This document shows positions 36,536 to 42,753 of a stretch of 52,873 bases of DNA, in pieces. Position 1 is the first letter of the stretch. Every line of letters begins with the position of its first letter. The DNA comes from a virus. The stretch covers positions 1 to 52,873 of IMG/VR virus record IMGVR_UViG_3300030098_001117, one strand, 5' to 3'. Below the pieces are notes generated by a model. That model worked only from the letters and a program-made list of their open reading frames with translations, was not told where the DNA came from and ran no database searches. The position numbers and the translations under genes are program-made.

Positions 36536-37310
36536 ATTGGGTAATTGTTAGAGTTTTATTGCAATTTGTTACGCAGTTATAGGTAGCTGTAAAAGATTTA
36601 TTTGTAGTTCCGCTTTGAGTTACTGATACGTTGTAATCGTCTTTATAGAAATTTAGCCTAGCAGTATGGTCTCCTGAGCCTGATTGATTTATAGACGCTG
36701 TTCCATCATCTGCGTCTGAATACCAAAACACATCTGCATCATGGTCTCCACTTCCTGATTGAGTTATGGTCGTTGTATTTCCATCAGCGTAGTTATAGTT
36801 GTATATATAAGCATTATGATGCCCTGTTCCAGATTGAGTTATAGTGCTAGTAGCATCATCTCCAAATGCCAATATCTTTGCGTACTTGTTGTTTCCAGTT
36901 TGCGATATTGAATAGGTAGTATCATCTCCTGCCATTAATATCTCTCCATGATTATCGTCTCCATTTTGAGTTATAGTTGCAGTATTGTCGTCTTGGTCTA
37001 AATCTAAATATCCGTAATTGTCATCACCTGTCTGGGTTATGGTGAAGTTATTATCTGTGTGATTAGACCATTGAGAATAGGCTTTAGTCGTATTTCCTGA
37101 GCCTGTAGTGGTTAAATTGATAGTTGCCCTAGTACAAGTATGGGTTTGGTAGACTCCGTTGCTTAAACCACAATAGACAGTGGCATTGTTTGTATATCCC
37201 ACCTGTTTAATATTGATAACAGAATCATTACCTTTCTGCTGTATGACAGTTGAATTGTTTCCTGCAAAAAGGGGAAAACTAATCAGACTGATTAATAATA
37301 ATCGTACCAT
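36528..37310 (-). CDS. Curlin-repeat amyloid protein 2 (CsgA/CsgB-like)
   Basis: 260 residues from ATG 37310 (ATG 37322 also possible). Signal peptide 'VRLLLISLISFPLFAG'. The mature part is seven to nine curlin-type repeats of ~20-23 residues with the core (S/T)-I-(T/N)-Q-x-G-x2-(N/D/H): 'ITQTGDDNYG', 'ITQNGDDNHG', 'ISQTGNNKYA', 'ITQSGTGHHN', 'ITQSGSGDHD', 'INQSGSGDHT', 'VTQSGTTNKS'. Many Asp, Tyr and His lie between cores. It has a Cys pair near the N-terminus and 'CVTNC' near the end. Expected to be exported through the CsgG-like pore and to form amyloid. Confidence 0.85.
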   Translation of the reverse strand: MVRLLLISLISFPLFAGNNSTVIQQKGNDSVINIKQVGYTNNATVYCGLSNGVYQTHTCTRATINLTTTGSGNTTKAYSQWSNHTDNNFTITQTGDDNYGYLDLDQDDNTATITQNGDDNHGEILMAGDDTTYSISQTGNNKYAKILAFGDDATSTITQSGTGHHNAYIYNYNYADGNTTTITQSGSGDHDADVFWYSDADDGTASINQSGSGDHTARLNFYKDDYNVSVTQSGTTNKSFTATYNCVTNCNKTLTITQYD

Positions 37311-38343
37311 CACCTCCACCATTTACTGTTATATTTATAAATTTTCCACCTGCTAATATTTGAATGTTATAAGCACTCCTCTTTTCTATCTGTAAGTCTA
37401 TCGTATTTTCCACACTTCTGAAAAAATTTAGCATCTCACCTTCTACAAAACTATACACTTGTGCCTTTGGGTCATAACCTGCAATGATGCCCTCTAAGGT
37501 AACATCACCTATTTTTGAGACTTCATCTTCGCCTTCTATAAAAGCCAATAGGTCTATTAAGAAATCTACGTTTAATAAATCTATGGATAACCTGTCTATT
37601 TCAAGTTCATCTTCTTCTAATTCATCTTCATCAAAGTTTTCTTCTAAAAAGTCTACATCCAGAACATTAGTGCTTCTGGTGTTTTGTTCATCAACGGCTT
37701 CTTGTACTTCATCTGGTGGATTAACTATTAAAAGGTTATTAATGAAGTTTAAGGTCATATTTACTAAAGTGACTGGTTTGGTAGGGGGTGCTTCAGAAAC
37801 GCTTACCATAGTCGCCTGAAAGGGCTTATTTAGGATTTCTATACCTGCTGCAGTCTCTACTGTTATTTCCCCTGAACTTGTACCATCTTCATTCGGAAGC
37901 AATATCACCAGTGATCGCCCTATTTCGTCTACAGTCGTAGTAAAATCTGTACCACGAATAGATATGTCTGCACTTGGCGTCTTAATAGATATATTTTTTT
38001 TATCTATCTTTCCGAGTTTTCCAGTTATAAATCTTGCAGTACCACTAGCCATATTGAGAGCCAGTCTTGATTTACTTGGATTTGGGTCATAGATGTATTC
38101 ATCTACAACTATTTTAGAATGTTCTGTTAACTTAATAACTGAATCATCTAAAAACTGTATAGCCATACGACCATTGCCAGTACGCACATCATCATTACTG
38201 AGTATGCCTAAAGACAATTCAGCTAATAGTTTATCCCCATTGTTACTGCGTAAGACTTCTCCATTCCCACGCAGTTCAGAAATAGAACCTATATCTGCAT
38301 ATAAAGAACTAGATACTAACCCTATTAGCAACCAGTAGTGCAT
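37279..38343 (-). CDS. FecR-domain secreted protein
   Basis: 354 residues with an N-terminal signal peptide ('HYWLLIGLVSSSLYA'). The FecR domain (~25-135) includes 'GNGEVLRSNNGDK', 'DDVRTGNGRMAIQFLDDSVIKL' style strands and 'ISIKTPSADISIRGTDF', the most conserved part. Then comes a very acidic stretch ('EENFDEDELEEDELEID', ~235-250) and a beta C-terminus. No anti-sigma membrane helix and no FecI gene, so this is not the iron-signalling FecR. It resembles the secreted FecR proteins found with CHASE2 cyclases. It overlaps both curlin genes. Confidence 0.85.
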   Translation of the reverse strand: MHYWLLIGLVSSSLYADIGSISELRGNGEVLRSNNGDKLLAELSLGILSNDDVRTGNGRMAIQFLDDSVIKLTEHSKIVVDEYIYDPNPSKSRLALNMASGTARFITGKLGKIDKKNISIKTPSADISIRGTDFTTTVDEIGRSLVILLPNEDGTSSGEITVETAAGIEILNKPFQATMVSVSEAPPTKPVTLVNMTLNFINNLLIVNPPDEVQEAVDEQNTRSTNVLDVDFLEENFDEDELEEDELEIDRLSIDLLNVDFLIDLLAFIEGEDEVSKIGDVTLEGIIAGYDPKAQVYSFVEGEMLNFFRSVENTIDLQIEKRSAYNIQILAGGKFINITVNGGGDGTIIINQSD

Positions 38344-39011
38344 TGGTCAATGTTTATCGTACCGCTTGTTGAAGCTGCGACAATATTGATTGTGTCCGTT
38401 ACACCTGATGCACTTGTTGTTTGGTCAATGTCTATATCGTTACTATCCCCAGTAATACTGGCAGTTATACTTTTATCGTCTGTTCCAATTTGAGTCACGT
38501 CTATATCGTTGCTGTTGCCGTCAATTGTCCAATTATTGACTGCTCCTATAACCTCACTTCTGATGTTTAAATCATTAGAGTTACCAGTTATAACTGCATC
38601 AAAGTTTCCGCCTGTAGCAGCACTTGAACTACCTTGTAACCAAGTCAAAATGTTTTGGTTACCTGTTGCAGAATAGTCAAAGTCAGAACTCGTTACAGCA
38701 CCACTACCTCCTGCCGTGATTGTACTCGTATTGGAATCACCAATTTGGTACATAGTCCAACTAGAACTTGCAGCTTGACTGATAGCATTAGCCAAAGTAT
38801 TAGTATTACCTTGTTGCTTTATATCAGCAGTTATTGAAGCACCTGCAAAAGTAGACCTAGTGTTTGAAGTACCCACTTTATTTGTGTTTCCAATTTGATC
38901 AATCGTTAGGTTAAATGCCCCACCACCTGATTGAGTGATGTAAATATCATTGTCACCTGACCACAGATTAAACGTAGCTAGTATTAATAAAAGTTGTAAT
39001 AAATATTTCAT
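38325..39011 (-). CDS. Curlin-repeat amyloid protein 1 (CsgA/CsgB-like)
   Basis: 228 residues. Signal peptide 'KYLLQLLLILATFNLWSG'. Repeats are more diverged than in curlin 2: 'ITQSGGGAFNLTIDQIGNTN', 'IKQQGNTNTL', 'MYQIGDSNTSTI', then 'ITGNSNDLNI', 'IDGNSNDIDVTQIG' and 'ITGDSNDIDIDQ'. It ends in 'CTTGC', with Cys as the very last residue. Coupled to csgG by TAATG and overlapping FecR by 19 bp. It could be the nucleator (CsgB role) or a second fibre subunit. Confidence 0.8.
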   Translation of the reverse strand: MKYLLQLLLILATFNLWSGDNDIYITQSGGGAFNLTIDQIGNTNKVGTSNTRSTFAGASITADIKQQGNTNTLANAISQAASSSWTMYQIGDSNTSTITAGGSGAVTSSDFDYSATGNQNILTWLQGSSSAATGGNFDAVITGNSNDLNIRSEVIGAVNNWTIDGNSNDIDVTQIGTDDKSITASITGDSNDIDIDQTTSASGVTDTINIVAASTSGTINIDQCTTGC

Positions 39012-39856
39012 TATCCTCTTACTCCATCTATAGGGTCTGGAATCTCAATATAATTGTAATCCCATAACTCCTTTTGTAAGCCTTCCATTACTAACTCGTA
39101 GACTGCTGTTTCTATGGCAGACCTAACTGCATACCCTGTGGCTTCCGTCTGTGTATAGCCTGTTTCTATTTCTACTAATTCGGTATCACCTACTTCTGTA
39201 AATCTAAAAACATCTCTGCTTACACCTGCACTCAGTATTGTCTTGCTTACTGTTACATTCAATATAACTTCGCCAGTCTGTACGAGAACTGCCCTCATGG
39301 ACACAGTTACATCATCTATTCGGTATTGGTTTGTATTCCCAATGCCCAAATACCTTGCACCATTTCCACCAGTCCTTATATCAGACTCATAGGAAACTAT
39401 GCCACCTTCCAAGATTATACCTGCATATAGAATAGGTTTCAGTTTATTAGCACCTTTTCCATCATAGGTTTCCCTTGTAGATTTAATTAATTGTCTTTCT
39501 TTCGTTAAATTATTGAGTCCTTTTCTTTCTACTACTACAAACCACTCTCCATTTCCTACACTTTTTAAGGCTTGTATTAAATAGTTTTCTGCTCCCTGTG
39601 TTACAGCAGTTGAGAATAATGCCATTTTATTAGAGGGTTTACGCTGACCAGTTAAATCATCAAAGCTATAAACAGCTATAACTGCCTTTTGATTTGGTTT
39701 AGGTATATCTAATAATTTTTGTAAAGTTATTCTTTCTACCCTAGCATCTTCAGGGCAAGTTAATAGATCTATACAATTGTTATGTCCAACAGGTGCAAAA
39801 CTGGCACACCCTGTAATCATAAAACTGATTACTATATACCACAGTCTGCTGTACAT
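39011..39856 (-). CDS. csgG: CsgG-like outer-membrane curli secretion pore
   Basis: 281 residues, clearly homologous to CsgG over its length. Lipobox 'MITGC' (Cys17). 'IAVYSFDDLTGQRKP' (~60-74), 'FSTAVTQGAENYL' (81-93), 'WFVVVERKGLNNL', 'LEGGIVSYESDIRTGG', 'GARYLGIGNTNQYR', 'VSKTILS' and 'SAIETAVYEL' all align with the E. coli protein. The constriction Phe of E. coli (F56) is kept as F81, but the region of Y51 and N55 differs and is one residue longer. It would form a nonameric lipoprotein channel in the outer membrane. It overlaps csgF by 25 bp. Confidence 0.95.
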   Translation of the reverse strand: MYSRLWYIVISFMITGCASFAPVGHNNCIDLLTCPEDARVERITLQKLLDIPKPNQKAVIAVYSFDDLTGQRKPSNKMALFSTAVTQGAENYLIQALKSVGNGEWFVVVERKGLNNLTKERQLIKSTRETYDGKGANKLKPILYAGIILEGGIVSYESDIRTGGNGARYLGIGNTNQYRIDDVTVSMRAVLVQTGEVILNVTVSKTILSAGVSRDVFRFTEVGDTELVEIETGYTQTEATGYAVRSAIETAVYELVMEGLQKELWDYNYIEIPDPIDGVRG

Positions 39857-40332
39857 ATCCCAAATATTCCTATCGGTATTACAATTTCTGTTATAGAGCC
39901 ATCTTCTGCTATAACTGTTAAGGTAATGTATTCTCCATCATTAGAGAATGTTATCGTATTACCTTCTAATTCTATTGAACCCCCAGTTCCTCCATCTTCA
40001 TTAAATAACATATCTGATATGTCTCTGGATAGATTACTAAATATACGGCTTTGTAAATTGTTTAAGAATTTGTTGAGTGTGCTGTTTTCTATCTCTCTTT
40101 CTATTTCTTCTAATTCTGACTGTATCTTTTCAGCCAGTTCATCTCGTCTCTTTCTTTCCTGTTCATCAATGGTTAAATAATGAGCAGATGTTCCTGCTCC
40201 ACTGAAACTAGGATTTTTAAATTCGTGAACTATTGGTGAAGCATTAACATTAATAGCAACCACACTTAGTATTAAAACTAGACCTATTATGACTGCAACT
40301 TCGTTTCTATTTAATTTAGGTTTTTTTGACAT
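39832..40332 (-). CDS. csgF: CsgF-like curli assembly factor
   Basis: 166 residues from ATG 40332, chosen for TAGGAGA before it (frame opens at 40350). Signal segment ~9-31 ('EVAVIIGLVLILSVVAINVNA'-type), then 'HEFKNPSFSG', which matches the N-terminus of mature CsgF ('FQFRNPNFGG'), the part that inserts into the CsgG pore. The middle is a charged helix and the end is beta-rich with 'GICTADCGI'. It directly precedes csgG, as in bacterial csgDEFG. Its job would be to couple secretion to surface nucleation. Confidence 0.85.
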   Translation of the reverse strand: MSKKPKLNRNEVAVIIGLVLILSVVAINVNASPIVHEFKNPSFSGAGTSAHYLTIDEQERKRRDELAEKIQSELEEIEREIENSTLNKFLNNLQSRIFSNLSRDISDMLFNEDGGTGGSIELEGNTITFSNDGEYITLTVIAEDGSITEIVIPIGIFGICTADCGI

Positions 40333-40407
40333 TAAGTTTCTCCTAACCAAATAGCAATATACATAACCAGTAAAGTTATAAGCATAGATGATAAAACCAA
40401 TATCTCG

Positions 40408-40680
40408 TCAGGTCTTTGGTTTGCTTTCCTCTGTACCCTTTTGTTTTTGTTCATCTTCTTTCAACTCCAAGACAGTGTTCACTTTCTGTTGTAATCGTAT
40501 CATATCTTGATCTAAAAGCCGTAATTGGTCGGTCAAACGAATAATCGTGGTTTTCATTTGATCTACTGCAGGGTCTATTTTGTTGGTTATCGTTTGCCAA
40601 ACAAAGTAGACGAAATAGCCAAGTCCAACCACCATGACTGTTGAGAAACCAAACTTGTCTATTAAAGCAACTATATCCAT
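40408..40680 (-). CDS. Small membrane protein with coiled coil (paralogue A)
   Basis: 90 residues: one membrane helix (~9-31, 'FGFSTVMVVGLGYFVYFVW') and a coiled coil with 'LLDQDMIRLQQKVNTVLEL', then a Lys/Glu tail. Related to the next gene upstream (40680-40973). Holin-like or spanin-like position, immediately before csgF; function not known. Confidence 0.72.
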   Translation of the reverse strand: MDIVALIDKFGFSTVMVVGLGYFVYFVWQTITNKIDPAVDQMKTTIIRLTDQLRLLDQDMIRLQQKVNTVLELKEDEQKQKGTEESKPKT

Positions 40681-40973
40681 TAATCTCTGCGAGCATCTAT
40701 CTTCCCATCTTCTACAAAGTTTTCTGCTCTCGCTATCCTGTCTAGGTCTGGTGCTAAATTTAAAGCACTAGATACACTTGTATCAATGCGAATCATGTCG
40801 TTATTCATTATTGATGCTCTTGTTATGAGCATGGTTGTTATTCCCTGTACTGTTTTAATTTCAGCCACCAGTTGTCCCATAAGTTGCTTCATAATAAGAA
40901 ATATAAAATATCCCATTACTAGACCACCTGCTATGGGCAAACCAACATCTTCAATTAAGTTAAATACTTCCAC
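40680..40973 (-). CDS. Small membrane protein (paralogue B)
   Basis: 97 residues: membrane helix (~12-32, 'LPIAGGLVMGYFIFLIMKQL') followed by helices with 'MNNDMIRIDTSVSSALNL'. Shares 'GYF' and 'DMIR-x2-x2-V-x3-L-x-L' spacing with paralogue A and starts in the same way ('LIEDVG' versus 'LIDKFG'), so the two look like an old tandem duplication. Possible holin/anti-holin pair. Confidence 0.72.
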   Translation of the reverse strand: MEVFNLIEDVGLPIAGGLVMGYFIFLIMKQLMGQLVAEIKTVQGITTMLITRASIMNNDMIRIDTSVSSALNLAPDLDRIARAENFVEDGKIDARRD

Positions 40974-41359
40974 TATTTATCTTCACCTTTGAAACTTTTA
41001 GATGCTCCTGAAGTGCCTGCGTATAAGCCAAACCAAGCTGCACCTGCTCCAACAATTACTGATATTAAGCCTGACTGTTCAAACGTAGGATTAGGTAAAT
41101 CCATAAACCAAACCACAGTGTAATAAAGCAATACTATATATACAGTTAAAAAGGCTCTTGGAAATATTCTCCAAGAATCTACTGCTTGTGCTAAAAATAT
41201 CCATTTCTGATGTGGGTTTCTCATACCTTCATCTTCCAACTCTCTGATTCTATCCTTTAAATCAGCCTTTTCCTGAAGCAGTTCCATGAATTTATTGAGG
41301 TCAATTTCCACCTCATTCCTATCCATGTCTCCACCAAATCTACCTGAACTTTCATTCAT
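40973..41359 (-). CDS. Two-helix membrane protein, holin candidate
   Basis: 128 residues. An N-terminal coiled coil ('DLNKFMELLQEKADLKDRI') precedes two membrane helices (~70-90 'AFLTVYIVLLYYTVVWFM' and ~98-118 'LISVIVGAGAAWFGLYAG'). Two-helix topology plus location at the head of the lysis-curli region fits a class II holin. AAAGGAG before the ATG lies inside the preceding 27-codon ORF. Confidence 0.7.
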   Translation of the reverse strand: MNESSGRFGGDMDRNEVEIDLNKFMELLQEKADLKDRIRELEDEGMRNPHQKWIFLAQAVDSWRIFPRAFLTVYIVLLYYTVVWFMDLPNPTFEQSGLISVIVGAGAAWFGLYAGTSGASKSFKGEDK

Positions 41360-41435
41360 AGCCTTCTCCTTTGTTAAGTATTAAAAAAATAATTTCCATA
41401 TCCTCAAAACCACAAGTATATCCAAATCCTTCCAT
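41352..41435 (-). CDS. 27-residue small protein upstream of the holin candidate
   Basis: ATG 41435 has a strong AGGAG six bases upstream and the frame ends at TGA 41354-41352, overlapping the next ATG by 8 bp. Sequence 'MEGFGYTCGFEDMEIIFLI' then a short polar end. Strong initiation signal and coupling suggest a real mini-gene or translational leader. Confidence 0.5.
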   Translation of the reverse strand: MEGFGYTCGFEDMEIIFLILNKGEGYE

Positions 41436-41448
41436 TATTTTCTCCTAT

Positions 41449-42132
41449 TTAAACATCAATATACCTTTCCATTAAGAAAGTTGCATCTCTATCAGCCTGT
41501 TTATCTGATTGATTCATATACGCTATGTACTGGTCTTTAGTAAATTTGTTTTCTATATAGTCTACAGGGTCTATTCTATCCACACAGGTTTTGGCAACTG
41601 AAGCGTAAGGGTCTGAAACATAATAACTAGACTGCCCTCTAGGAGTAAAATGCACAGAAGATTCACCCCCACTGAATAAAAACCATGCCTTAGACGACAT
41701 TACTGCATAATCGTTGTGATAACCTTTCCCTCTTTTATCAGGATGAAAACAAGTCAGGATATGTTCTGAATTAGTCCCATCCATCCATGCTCTAGTAAAT
41801 CCTACAAAATCATTACTGGATTTCTCATATATCATCTCAGTTAAGTAGAATGGTTTAGGAAAAAATGATCTAGGCAGTATGGTGTTATTGCCTGTGGGTA
41901 TTCCTACTCTTTCTGCTTCTGCCTTAGTTAAATCGTTCATACCAGTATTTCTCCACGTCAGTTCCATCTCCTCTACCCACGTTGGAAATACCTTATCAAA
42001 TTGTTTGGTTGGCACGACACCATCTGCTCTCCAATCTGCTCTTGCCAATAGTATGTCGGCTTTATCTTCATCTCTATTCAACATAGGTTGAATGTAAATG
42101 TTATCACCTGTATATCTGTAAGAAGCTATCAT
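41449..42132 (-). CDS. GNAT-like protein A
   Basis: 227 residues. 'YTGDNIYIQPMLNRDEDKADILL' at the start and 'ILTCFHPDKRGKGYHNDYAVMSSKAWFLF' (~127-155, quoted in part) recall the N-acetyltransferase fold, where R/Q-x2-G-x-G/A binds acetyl-CoA ('RGKGYH'). The match is partial. It is 1 bp downstream of a related gene and between tail tip and holin candidates. Target unknown. Confidence 0.6.
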   Translation of the reverse strand: MIASYRYTGDNIYIQPMLNRDEDKADILLARADWRADGVVPTKQFDKVFPTWVEEMELTWRNTGMNDLTKAEAERVGIPTGNNTILPRSFFPKPFYLTEMIYEKSSNDFVGFTRAWMDGTNSEHILTCFHPDKRGKGYHNDYAVMSSKAWFLFSGGESSVHFTPRGQSSYYVSDPYASVAKTCVDRIDPVDYIENKFTKDQYIAYMNQSDKQADRDATFLMERYIDV

Positions 42133-42133
42133 A

Positions 42134-42715
42134 TTAAGACCATGATAATGAATAAGCGTGTGCTTTATAAGCAGACTGGTTTGAATGGTTAATCCAAGTT
42201 GACCAATCTGAAGCAGAAATACTGCTCCATCTCCAAGTGCCTTGATTGAATATGGGTTCTTCTTTATCTGTTGCTGTATATAAAGTGTCTAGGTAATGAC
42301 CAGTGGTAGGTAGTTTCATAGCTGATTGTGTAGCTTCTAAGCCTTCATAATAAAATTTATGCCTTAAAATTCCTGCTTCCTTATAAAATCCATTACTTCT
42401 AGCTGAAGGAGTTATAGCAGTAAAAGCCAATTCTATTGCTTGGTTTAAATAGACCAACCTATGATAACCAATAATACTATCATCACTGTTTTTGCATATA
42501 CTCAATAACATAGAGCCATATCCTGTATTTGATTTTAAAGCTGAAGTAACTGCCAACCCATTAGCTTTATTTTCTCTATACCAATATGCCTTTTGTGAAT
42601 CAGAATCTGGTGTTACAGAACCTATACTGAAATTAGCAGCACTAGCCAATGTAGCCATATCTGACTCTTGTGCTTTTCTTAGGTAAATGTTTTGTCCTGT
42701 AATTTTAAATGCCAT
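42134..42715 (-). CDS. GNAT-like protein B
   Basis: 193 residues. 'GQNIYLRKAQESDMATLA' is a typical GNAT opening, 'DSIIGYHRLVYLNQAIELAFTAI' the central strands, and 'SARSNGFYKEAGILRHKFYYEGL' the CoA-loop region. It shares the '(D/Q)NIY(I/L)' start with protein A. It lies just after the tail tip gene. Modification of a virion protein or a virion-bound role are both possible. Confidence 0.62.
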   Translation of the reverse strand: MAFKITGQNIYLRKAQESDMATLASAANFSIGSVTPDSDSQKAYWYRENKANGLAVTSALKSNTGYGSMLLSICKNSDDSIIGYHRLVYLNQAIELAFTAITPSARSNGFYKEAGILRHKFYYEGLEATQSAMKLPTTGHYLDTLYTATDKEEPIFNQGTWRWSSISASDWSTWINHSNQSAYKAHAYSLSWS

Positions 42716-42753
42716 TATTTCTACTCTCTTTCTGAGCCTTTTGGTCTGGGGGG

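Noticed and set aside
40451-40696. Minus-strand frame overlapping both membrane paralogues
   Set aside because: Out of frame with two convincing genes and without membrane or domain features.
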